From an uncultured Steroidobacter sp. (GTDB lineage: Bacteria > Pseudomonadota > Gammaproteobacteria > Steroidobacterales > Steroidobacteraceae): 28,442 nt of DNA. The DNA is taken from positions 1-28,442 of the forward strand of contig NZ_CALFXI010000078.1 in the NCBI RefSeq assembly GCF_937958065.1. The letters are read 5' to 3'. Shown here piece after piece: positions 16,389 through 23,476 of this stretch. How positions within the stretch are numbered: position 1 is the stretch's first letter; the number at the start of each line of letters is the position of its first letter. The notes under the pieces were generated by a model. The model was given only the letters and a program-made list of their open reading frames with translations, was not told the DNA's origin and did not search any database. The position numbers and the translations under genes are program-made.

Positions 16389-19300
16389 GGGATCGACCGA
16401 TGCGTAATTGAGCGTCAGCGTGCCGGGCTGTACGTCGAACGTGTAGTAGCGTGCAAGATCCTCGGCCGTCGCAGCCCCTGACGGCTGGATCACCGGCGTG
16501 AGCACATATCGACCCGGGCGCTCAGCGGTCTCTCTCAGCTCGCCCGTGATCGTGAACTGAGGTGCGCCGAAGGGAGGCGGTGTGAATGTGGCGGCAAAGG
16601 AAGCCGGGGCTGCGCCGAAGGCGCTGCTCGCGTCATTCACCCGGCCGATGATCGGGAGCCTCTCGATCGTCATCGTTCCAGGGATGACATCGGTCACGAC
16701 ATAGTTCTGCGCGAAGCCAGTGCTTCCGAAACCGTAAGAGTAGGTTCCCGGAGCGGCCGCGGTCGTGAACAGCGTGTCGAAGGTGACGCCGCTCAACACG
16801 TCCGGCCTGTCGTTGTTGAGCAATCCGTGCACCTGGTAGCCGAGCGCGGGCGGCGCATTGCCGAATACGCTGGACAGCGTCAGACCCTGAAGCGTAAGCG
16901 GCGCCGGCGTGATCGTCAGAGTGCCGGGCACGACGTTCAGCACATAGTTGGTCGCGTCGGTGCGGGCGGATATCGCGTACTCGCCGACAGAGGAGAATCT
17001 CGATGTCTGGGAGCCGAGGCTGAAGCCCGTAAGGTCCTCGAGCGTATCGCCGTTGCGAAAGCCCGTAACCGTCGCGCTGAACTGCGGATTGGCGGCGCCA
17101 TACATGCGCGTCGCGTCCTGAATGGTCACAGTCAGCGGCGCGGGATTGATCGTCAATGCCGAGAGATTCGAGAACGCCTGCTCGAAAATGTAGTTGTCGT
17201 GGTTGGCGATCAGTCCCGAACCGAAGATGCTCCAGGCGCCCGCGTCGGTCAGCTCGGTGGCGCTCGAAGAGAACATCAGTGCGCCCGTGGTGGCGCTCTC
17301 CAGCGTATCGCCGTTCACGAAGCCGGTGACGGTGCCGCCGAACACAGGATTGGCATCGCCGTAAAGACGGCTGAAGGGATTCGCCACGTAGGTGAGTACG
17401 GCCGGATTGATGGTGAGTGTGCCGTTGACGTACTCGATGTTGTGCGTGTTCGAAGCGGCCCCGGAAGGGACGATCGTATACGTACCCACGTTGACCGCCG
17501 GTCCGCCCAGGATCGTGAAGGTGGGCTGCACGGTGAGATCCGCACTCGTGCCGCCGGAGAACGACGCGGTGAACGTGGGGTTCGGCTGCCCATACAGCCG
17601 GATGAAATCATTGGCAGTGATCGTCAGCGTGAGTACCGGGCCGGTGCCTGCGGCGTTGTAGAGAACCAGCGTAACCAGACTGTGCGGATCGTCCGGAAAA
17701 CCGACGCCATCGAACTGCGTGAATCCGGACAGGCCGCCCAGCGTGAACGCACCGGTCGTATTCGACGTGTACAGAAGGCGACGCCCCGTGCCGGCGAGCA
17801 CATCTGCGCCGGCCTGATTGATGAGCACTCCGCCGGTCGACGCGAGCTTCGTTTCGCCGGAGGCATTGATGACCGTGCCGGGCAAATCGAGGCTCTCGCC
17901 TCGCAAGGTCAGGTCTCCGCTGGAAGACAACGTAACGTTGTTCGCCGCGCCGATGAGCGCCCCGACGCTCATCGGCGCGTCGCTGTGCACGAATACGTTA
18001 CCGCTGAAACTCACGGGCTGCGGATCGGCTTCGTCGCTGACGATGGTCAGCTCACGGATGGTATTGTTGAGATGAGTGGCGATGAGCGATGTCACCGGCC
18101 CCAGCGAAGCGTAGGTGAGACGATCGGCGGAGACAGGACCGTTGAGCGCGACGATCGGGAATCCATCGATGCGGATGTGCTCGGCCGCGAGCGTCGCGCC
18201 AGGTGCGGTCGTCAGGCTCGAGCCTGATCCGAGGCCAAGGTGGTTGAGATGTAGTGATCCCCCGGTGACATTCGCTAATGACACGTCCTCGTTGATCGCC
18301 AGCGTCGAGGCATAGAGCGAAAGTCTCACGGAATCCGCGCCGCCGGCCGCCACTACCACAGGCGCGTTCACGGTAAGTGTGTCTGATGCATTCAGCGTCA
18401 CGCTGGCGTTCGCCAGGAGGTTCGCGAGAGAATCCGCTCCGAGTGTCTGATCCCCCGGATCGTCGGCCTCGAACCACGTGTAAGGCACGCCGGTCAGTGC
18501 ATCCGGCAGCGGCGTCTCACCTGCCACGATCGTGATGTTGTCCGGATCCAGCAGCAACTCACCGCGCTTGCCGGCCGGCGCCGAAAGATCCGCGGTGCCA
18601 TGAAACGCCAGCGAGTGCTTGCCGGACACTTCCGCGAAGCCGCCGTTCCCGCCTTGCTGACCCGCGCGAGCCTCCAGCGAGCCGAGGAACGCTGTTGCTT
18701 CATCACCCCAGACGATGATGCGACCACCGTCGCCGATCGACGCAGACGCATTGGCATCCAGGCTCGCGTTTGCTCCGACGTATGTGCGTGATGCGTTGGC
18801 GATTGCGGCATTGCTGCCCTGATAATCGCCGCCCACCAGGATCTCGCCGCCCGAGCCGTCCGCATCGCGCGCAATAGCTGTGCCGCTTACGGACACGTTG
18901 CCGCTGTCGGCCGTGATGAGGATGCGACCGTCGGGCCTGCGCTCCACACCATTTGCATGCACGACGCCGCTTTGATTGACGGCAAGGTCATAGATGCTGC
19001 CGCCTGCTGCTTCGAGTTGCGCCTGGGCGGCAGTGATGACGCCCTCGTTGTGGACACCGACGACGCCGCTTCCGGCCGAAGCAAGATTCGCCTTGATGAC
19101 GAACGTCGGTGCGTTTGGCGATGCGAGGTACACCTCCGAGCCGGCGCCGAGCCCGACAGAACCTCGGGGCGCCGCAAGCTCACCGTCGTTCTTCACGGTA
19201 TGTGCCAGCAGGATCACGTTACCTTCGTGTGCGGTGATCTTGCCGAGATTCACGATGCCGGCGTCGCTGTCGCCCTTGAAGGTCAACGCACCCTGCGCGA

Positions 19301-19820
19301 GAAAGTCCGCGTCGGCGACATCGAGCGTGGAAGCCATGAATGCCGCCGTGTCGATCATCGCTCCTGGACCAACGAGGACACCGCGCGGATTGATCAGAAA
19401 GACCTTGCCGTCGGCCTGCAATCGGCCCAGCAACTCGGATGGGTTGCCGCCAGTCACGCGGGCGAGCATTGCCGCATCGGTGCCGCTCTGGAGAATGCGC
19501 ACGAGCTCATTCGGCGCGATGTTGAACGACTGCCAGTTCATGATCGCGGTTCGCGACGCCTGGTCGAGCGTCATCTGTGCGCCGTTGATGGTCGTCGTAA
19601 CATCGCCCGCGACAATCTGTCCGCCCGTCGGAAGCGCGATAGCGTGCAGCGGCTGAAGGGCCGTCGCCACGGCGGCGGTCAAACTGGTGATGCAGCTCGA
19701 CATCGAATCCCTGCGTACCCGGCGTGCGCGCGGCCCGCTCAATGAAGCGGGGTCGACAGGCCTATGGTCGGATCGTGGGCGCTCGGCCCGTGAAACGGCT
19801 GGCCGTTGACGACGCGACAT
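15399..19820 (-). CDS. TpsA exoprotein: TPS domain, MBG repeats, helical hydrophobic C-terminus
   Basis: A 1473-residue secreted protein. An Arg-rich leader of about 39 residues precedes a hydrophobic segment (SSCITSLTAAVATAL), then the filamentous-haemagglutinin-type TPS secretion domain (about 62-200) with NPRGVLVGPGAMIDTAAF. Beta-helical repeats follow to about 725, then five MBG/YDG-type repeats (about 727-1144; RLYGQPNPTF, RLYGDANPVF, RMYGAANPQF, SVFGNAPPAL, SAFGAAPASF). The last 330 residues are different: predicted all-helical, with a long Gly/Ala-rich hydrophobic stretch at about 1343-1418. The start at 19820 is supported by AGGAG ten bases upstream; an ATG at 19703 is a weaker choice. 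It should be exported by the overlapping TpsB and act as a surface or released protein, perhaps an adhesin; the C-terminal domain suggests an added function. No cysteine-based activity is seen. Confidence 0.92.
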   Translation of the reverse strand: MSRRQRPAVSRAERPRSDHRPVDPASLSGPRARRVRRDSMSSCITSLTAAVATALQPLHAIALPTGGQIVAGDVTTTINGAQMTLDQASRTAIMNWQSFNIAPNELVRILQSGTDAAMLARVTGGNPSELLGRLQADGKVFLINPRGVLVGPGAMIDTAAFMASTLDVADADFLAQGALTFKGDSDAGIVNLGKITAHEGNVILLAHTVKNDGELAAPRGSVGLGAGSEVYLASPNAPTFVIKANLASAGSGVVGVHNEGVITAAQAQLEAAGGSIYDLAVNQSGVVHANGVERRPDGRILITADSGNVSVSGTAIARDADGSGGEILVGGDYQGSNAAIANASRTYVGANASLDANASASIGDGGRIIVWGDEATAFLGSLEARAGQQGGNGGFAEVSGKHSLAFHGTADLSAPAGKRGELLLDPDNITIVAGETPLPDALTGVPYTWFEADDPGDQTLGADSLANLLANASVTLNASDTLTVNAPVVVAAGGADSVRLSLYASTLAINEDVSLANVTGGSLHLNHLGLGSGSSLTTAPGATLAAEHIRIDGFPIVALNGPVSADRLTYASLGPVTSLIATHLNNTIRELTIVSDEADPQPVSFSGNVFVHSDAPMSVGALIGAANNVTLSSSGDLTLRGESLDLPGTVINASGETKLASTGGVLINQAGADVLAGTGRRLLYTSNTTGAFTLGGLSGFTQFDGVGFPDDPHSLVTLVLYNAAGTGPVLTLTITANDFIRLYGQPNPTFTASFSGGTSADLTVQPTFTILGGPAVNVGTYTIVPSGAASNTHNIEYVNGTLTINPAVLTYVANPFSRLYGDANPVFGGTVTGFVNGDTLESATTGALMFSSSATELTDAGAWSIFGSGLIANHDNYIFEQAFSNLSALTINPAPLTVTIQDATRMYGAANPQFSATVTGFRNGDTLEDLTGFSLGSQTSRFSSVGEYAISARTDATNYVLNVVPGTLTITPAPLTLQGLTLSSVFGNAPPALGYQVHGLLNNDRPDVLSGVTFDTLFTTAAAPGTYSYGFGSTGFAQNYVVTDVIPGTMTIERLPIIGRVNDASSAFGAAPASFAATFTPPPFGAPQFTITGELRETAERPGRYVLTPVIQPSGAATAEDLARYYTFDVQPGTLTLNYASVDPAAFQQLIVVNGPESEISLEEARDNATNLIEHEEQKVKVVHNINGTQPMSAQGIAGAAADFGPDLIALIPDLLASDAVKEFSPEQLAFLEQLREGGFSPDALEKHIASDPAARAAIMPLLSRATLSALESGKPLTLSQQALVARISNNINEQRQMLAQELKQQLFEFEMLQAKVSKNNPFAFKTMPDIAVSAQQAVTERIIGAAAGAAVGAAIGAGAAAALHFSGAVVGHTYAVVNGVVKSVGAVTAGAGAATAIIGVAVSLVVIGVQAAIMVAQEEQNKNAYDAMMNRATTGVDKNLGGLDLKNDALAKAEFMTAFTKAMLESGSGAVQ
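16400..17640 (-). repeat. Five MBG/YDG-type repeats within tpsA
   Basis: Protein repeats of about 80 residues, each opening with a 'R-L-Y-G-x-x-N-P-x-F' motif, containing a 'G-F-x-N-G-D-T-L' block in the middle copies and closing with 'G-T-L-T-I'. The last two copies have diverged (SVFGNAPP, SAFGAAPA). The DNA copies differ well, so they are old duplications rather than a recent expansion. Such repeats form Ig-like or beta-sandwich stalks in many surface proteins. Confidence 0.8.
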
Positions 19821-19883
19821 GATGCTTGCGCTCCTCGAATTGCTGAGGTGCGCGATGGTGGTGGGGGCGCGCGCGCCTGTCTC

Positions 19884-19899
19884 CCCTCTGATCAGAGGG
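19884..19899. promoter_or_regulatory. Perfect 16-bp palindrome upstream of tpsA, candidate operator
   Basis: CCCTCTGATCAGAGGG reads the same on both strands with no spacer. It is in the 157-bp gap between the LuxR-type gene and tpsA, 64-79 bp before the tpsA start. A 12-bp palindrome of alternating G and C (GGCGCGCGCGCC, 19866-19877) lies just downstream of it toward tpsA. A dyad this size is what a homodimeric regulator needs; LuxR-type boxes are 16-20 bp. A perfect 16-bp palindrome is expected by chance about once in 65,000 bases, so finding one in this gap is unlikely but not proof. There is no T-run, so it is not a typical terminator. Confidence 0.5.
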
Positions 19900-19977
19900 A
19901 AACGTGGCGCAGTTCACTTTGTCCTTGTGGAATCTGTGAGCAGCGTCGCGTCGGCACACCCGGCGGGAATCGCCGAC

Positions 19978-20772
19978 TCACATCTGCCGGTGCAGCCACA
20001 GGGCCATGAGACCGGTGCGGCCCTTCACACCGAATTTGCGGAGGATCTCTGTCACGTACTTATGAGTCGTCTTCGGCGATTGGTCCAGCGCCGCGGCGAT
20101 TTGGCTCTCCTTGTGCGAGGTGAGCAGAAGATGTGCGATACGCCGCTCCGTCGCCGAGAGTGGCGCAGCGGCGAGCAGCAGGCCGTGACTCAGCATGAGC
20201 TCGCGATGGAACCATTTCAGTCCGCGCATGATGTATCGCACGAACTCCGCATCTGCGGCGGAGAAACGTACGTTGCGACGGTAACGGTCGATCAGCAGGA
20301 AGGATTCAGCATCTGCATTCAGCGGAAAACCGATGAACATGCGGTCCGTGATGCCTGCCTGCTCGTAGAACGCTCGATAGTGCTGTGTGCGCCGAAATGC
20401 AGCCAGGTCCACGAATCCGTCGTGCAGCCGATGCACACGCAGACGTCCTGCGCCGGCGGCCAAGGCTTTGGTCGTAAGGCCGGGCTCCGTATCCTGCTCC
20501 ACAGTGGCACGCCGGCTCAGTGCTCGAATCGACGGGCGCATATGCAGATGCTCGACGACCACCCCGCGCCATCCGTTCTGCGGATCCCGGCGCGCGGCGG
20601 GCCCGTCTTCCAAGCGCGCGGCGCCAACCCAGACCACGTCATCGCCGGCCAACGCGCCGGCGAGCGTGTTCATCAGGTGAGTGAGCGCGCCATCGATTTG
20701 CGAGGCGGGAAAATCGGCCAGTTCGTCCCAGAGCGTGTGGGCGGCACGGAGCTGCTTGTTGGTCAGCGGCAT
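19978..20772 (-). CDS. LuxR-type transcriptional regulator
   Basis: A 264-residue regulator with an N-terminal domain of about 190 residues and a C-terminal LuxR/FixJ helix-turn-helix (about 200-260). The HTH shows LSATERRIAHLLLTSHKESQIAAALDQS-type spacing: the leading LSxxE, the I-A-x-x-L core and the recognition-helix TTHKYVTEILRKFGV. The N-terminal part has no receiver-domain aspartate pattern and no clear acyl-homoserine-lactone motif; it probably senses a small molecule through a PAS/GAF-like fold, which is inference. It lies directly upstream of tpsA on the same strand with a palindrome between them, so it is the best candidate to control the secretion pair. Its start (ATG at 20772) has no strong ribosome site. 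Confidence 0.85.
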   Translation of the reverse strand: MPLTNKQLRAAHTLWDELADFPASQIDGALTHLMNTLAGALAGDDVVWVGAARLEDGPAARRDPQNGWRGVVVEHLHMRPSIRALSRRATVEQDTEPGLTTKALAAGAGRLRVHRLHDGFVDLAAFRRTQHYRAFYEQAGITDRMFIGFPLNADAESFLLIDRYRRNVRFSAADAEFVRYIMRGLKWFHRELMLSHGLLLAAAPLSATERRIAHLLLTSHKESQIAAALDQSPKTTHKYVTEILRKFGVKGRTGLMALWLHRQM

Positions 20773-20853
20773 GAGTCGATGCGAAGTCCTTTTTGTTGGT
20801 CGAATAGTGCCATTCGGAAGTTCCAGCTGTTTACAGCCGGGCGTTCGAGTTCG

Positions 20854-21090
20854 TCAAATCATTGCTGCTTTCAAGCAAAGACCCTTCGGTCGGCTCACCC
20901 GGTCAAAGTCAATCATCCCACGAACAAAGTTTCCGACCCATGAATCCGCTTCGTCGTCTCGAACTTCGACCACCAAACCCTCGGAATGCGAGCCCGTGCC
21001 TGTGGCTCTGAATCGCTCTGGAGCGTTTCCGTACGGAGGAAGATCGGGCAGGATGGTCAAGCTTGGAGACCTTCGAGCCTTGCCAGCCAT
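20854..21090 (-). pseudogene. Fragment of a hypothetical protein
   Basis: A 78-codon open frame whose middle looks like real protein: LPDLPPYGNAPERFRATGTG, SHSEGLVVEVR and a WVGNFVRGMIDFDRV segment. This resembles the beginning of a family of uncharacterised proteins with WD-like strands ('SEG-x-VVE...WVGNF'), after which the expected continuation is lost. Codon third positions are less GC-rich than in neighbouring genes. It may be a scrap of a gene acquired from elsewhere. The start is uncertain and no ribosome site is evident. Confidence 0.35.
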
Positions 21091-21125
21091 GCTTAGCCGA
21101 GTACTGGGCCGACACGGATCAAAGG

Positions 21126-21350
21126 CTAGATTCCACCTGCGTGACTTTGGGTCCGGAGCTCACGTGCTCGTTTGCACATCTCGATGGAGTACATGCCTAC
21201 CCAGGCTGCCGGAAGCGCGCGATCTCCGAGCTCGGCCATGAGTGCGCGATATGTCCCGGCATCTCTGGCGCGACACGCCATCCTTGCATAGAGATTTCGC
21301 AGCCAGTCGCTTTCCGGGTAGCAGCTTGGGAGCGTCAGCTCTGGCCGCAC
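21126..21350 (-). pseudogene. Possible C-terminal fragment of a hypothetical protein
   Basis: An open frame overlapping the end of the AraC gene. The stretch LYARMACRARDAGTYRALM, followed by DRALPAAWVGMYSIEMCKRA, has the look of a helical-repeat protein end (DUF4034-like in my memory, unverified). No start or ribosome site is seen, and the likely parent gene is absent. The rest of the 20773-21334 gap holds only this and the previous fragment. Confidence 0.25.
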
Positions 21351-22099
21351 ACTTCGGCGAGAAACTCACGCGGCGTCGCTCCTGCAATGGAGCGGAAGTC
21401 TGCAATCAGGTGTGCTTGATCATAATATCCGGCACCAACCGCGATATCGGACCACGCTGGATTGCTGCCGTCCTGTGCCGCCCTGAAAGCACGCTGGAAT
21501 CGCATTAGCTTGAAGAACGCCTTTGGGCTCAGGCCGACCACTTCACGAAAGACCCGGCGCAGGTGCCGCTCGCTGACCCCCAGGTCCTTGGCCACGGACG
21601 CCACATTGCGACTTTCGAGGCGCCGAGCCGCACTCTGCACCAGCCGCGTGCTGGTATTGAAGCAGGTTCCCGGCTCGAGCCGCTCGGCGATGGATGCCTT
21701 CAATGCGCTAACCGCAGCGCCTGCATCCCTCGCGGCGGCAAGTTGCTCTTCCAAACGTTGCCTGGCGACGGTGTTCCACAAATCCCCAAGCGCGACGATG
21801 CGGCCCGCGAACTCCGACGCGGGTTTGCCGAGAACTGCGTGACACGTGCCCAACGGTAAGCGCACAAAGACTGTGCGTTGTCCGCCGCGAACCAACTTGC
21901 GGTGAACCTTTTGCCGTGGACCCAGCGCATAGACATCGAATCCGCCAGGCACATGAGAGCCGAATCGGACGACCAGATGCACGCGCGTGTTAGGAATCGC
22001 GATTCGTGCCGAATCCGACTTGCACTCGTCCACAAAGAAGTCGGGCAGCGCATTCAATAGGAAGGCGGCTTGGAGTGGAACCTGGACACTCTGGAGCAT
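21335..22099 (-). CDS. AraC/XylS family transcriptional regulator
   Basis: About 254 residues. The C-terminal 100 residues are the AraC double helix-turn-helix: NVASVAKDLGVSERHLRRVF (first HTH) and WSDIAVGAGYYDQAHLIADF followed by G-A-T-P-R-E-F (second HTH and the signature). The N-terminal part (FFVDECKSDSARIAI, HLVVRFGSHVPGG) matches the DUF6597-type sensory domain found in AraC regulators of this type. The frame opens further up; TTG 22129 and GTG 22120 are alternative starts, and ATG 22099 is preferred on codon grounds though no site has a good ribosome signal. It is divergent from the epimerase gene, so it probably controls that gene and itself from the shared gap. Confidence 0.88.
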   Translation of the reverse strand: MLQSVQVPLQAAFLLNALPDFFVDECKSDSARIAIPNTRVHLVVRFGSHVPGGFDVYALGPRQKVHRKLVRGGQRTVFVRLPLGTCHAVLGKPASEFAGRIVALGDLWNTVARQRLEEQLAAARDAGAAVSALKASIAERLEPGTCFNTSTRLVQSAARRLESRNVASVAKDLGVSERHLRRVFREVVGLSPKAFFKLMRFQRAFRAAQDGSNPAWSDIAVGAGYYDQAHLIADFRSIAGATPREFLAEVCGQS

Positions 22100-22186
22100 G
22101 GGCCGATTGTCAGCAGGCACGAGTACCAAGGCAAGTGTGTCCGATTCTTACAATTTCTTTGAGTGAGAGCGATTTACATTGGCTCC

Positions 22187-23035
22187 ATGAAAATCCTCAT
22201 CACCGGTGCGACCGGAAAAGTCGGCAGCAGGCTCGCCAAGCGCCTTGCGGATCAGGGTCATCACGTTAGAGCCCTTGTGCGCGATTCTTCGCGAGCCGTT
22301 GCCCTATTGGGCGACCAGATGGAACTCGTGGAGGGCGACCTCCTGAATCCCGAATCCCTTGTTCTCGCTGTCCAGGGCATCGCCGCGGTTGTGCACTGTG
22401 CTGCTTTCTTCCGGGGCGCGACGCCGGAGCAGACGCATGCCGTCAATGAACTCGGAACACTACATCTCGCCACCGCCGCGCGCGACGCAAATGTTGAGCG
22501 TTTTGTTTTCCTGAGCACCGGACTGACATACGGACCCAATGGTGGCCGCCTCGCCGACGAGGACGATGCTTGCAATCCAGTCGATGCGTATCCTTTGAGC
22601 AAGCTTGCGGCAGAGAAAATGCTTCTTGGGATGGAGGGTGTCGACATTCGCATCCTTCGATTGCCATTCGTTTACGGCGACGGCGATCCGCATATCGAAG
22701 AAGCCATCCCATTCATGCGCGGATTTCCCCCCAGCCAACGGATGGCCGTTTGCCACCATGCGGACGTAGCGCAGGCAGTTTCGCGGTTGCTCGACGCGGC
22801 GTCGCCATCCCATCGCATTTATAACGTGGTGGATGACGAGGCGCCCGAAGTCGCCGCGTTGTTTGCAGCGGTCGGCGAGCCGCCACCCGACGGCACAAGC
22901 GCCGAACGAGCTTCAGCATTCAGCGCGCTACTCGATGGACGTCGAATCCGAGAAGACCTCGGGTTCAAACCTACTTTCCCGAAATTGGAGGACGCGATCA
23001 AGGCGAATGCCTTGGACCGGGCCTGGCCGGAGTAG
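22187..23035 (+). CDS. NAD(P)-dependent epimerase/dehydratase family protein
   Basis: A 282-residue extended short-chain dehydrogenase. The N-terminal Rossmann loop is ITGATGKVGSRLAKRL (5-20); the family's Asp-(Leu/Val)-(Leu/Arg) after beta-3 is seen as EGDLLNPE; the catalytic Tyr-x-x-x-Lys is YPLSK (Tyr135, Lys139) with Ser110/Thr111 before it. It could be a sugar-nucleotide epimerase, a reductase or an atypical member; the substrate is not evident. GTG at 22163 would extend the protein by eight residues, but the fold begins at ATG 22187 (MKILITGATG), so that start is used; neither has a clear ribosome site. The gene is divergent from araC. Confidence 0.9.
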   Translation: MKILITGATGKVGSRLAKRLADQGHHVRALVRDSSRAVALLGDQMELVEGDLLNPESLVLAVQGIAAVVHCAAFFRGATPEQTHAVNELGTLHLATAARDANVERFVFLSTGLTYGPNGGRLADEDDACNPVDAYPLSKLAAEKMLLGMEGVDIRILRLPFVYGDGDPHIEEAIPFMRGFPPSQRMAVCHHADVAQAVSRLLDAASPSHRIYNVVDDEAPEVAALFAAVGEPPPDGTSAERASAFSALLDGRRIREDLGFKPTFPKLEDAIKANALDRAWPE

Positions 23036-23061
23036 CGGCGCGCCACCCGGCAAAGCCGCAG

Positions 23062-23456
23062 ATGATCAGGACGTCCGACAAGCGAGCCGACGAGAAAATG
23101 GAAGCTCAGTGGTAAGCCAAGATTCACGAATTCGAGCAGGCGTACCTCGCTAAGTTCATTCAGTACCGACTTGCAAGCGGCACCGCTCGGTCAACTATAC
23201 GAACGCAGATGTTGTACTTCAGCGGCGCATGGAACCAGACGAACCGCAAGGTCTACAACATCCCAGACCTTGGGCACACGAACCTCAAGCAGCCAAAGCA
23301 GGAGACCGAGCACGTCACACCGGACGAGGAAGATGCGCTAGTCGAGAAGCTGGCGACCCGCAAACCACACGCCGCAGGCAGTGGTGAATGGCAGTACCAA
23401 ATTCATGATGCGCTAGTCATGCTGATCGATACGGGTGCCCGCTACAACGAATCTGC
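23062..23456 (+). pseudogene. Remnant of a tyrosine recombinase (phage/island integrase)
   Basis: An open frame with one in-frame TAA (23113-23115) spells the first part of a tyrosine recombinase. After ATG 23062 comes MIRTSDKRADEKMEAQW, then the stop. The same frame continues KIHEFEQAYLAKFIQYRLA (core-binding domain), then EHVTPDEEDALVEKL and ALVMLIDTGARYNE, which contains the first catalytic arginine (box I). There the sequence leaves the family pattern: the His-x-x-Arg and Tyr of the active site are missing. The break lies about 20 bp before the stop of the convergent autotransporter gene. This is a dead gene and a marker of past integration. The N-terminal arm-binding part is also missing. 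Confidence 0.7.
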
Positions 23457-23476
23457 TTGCTCGTTTTCCCTTCGCG

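Noticed and set aside
16827..18227. 466-codon open frame antisense to tpsA
   Set aside because: Composition (Arg/Gly/Glu-rich without hydrophobic core) is that of a reverse-strand shadow; tpsA on the other strand is well supported.
19866..19899. Palindromes before tpsA as a terminator for the LuxR gene
   Set aside because: No T-run follows on the minus strand and there is no loop; an operator is a better reading.
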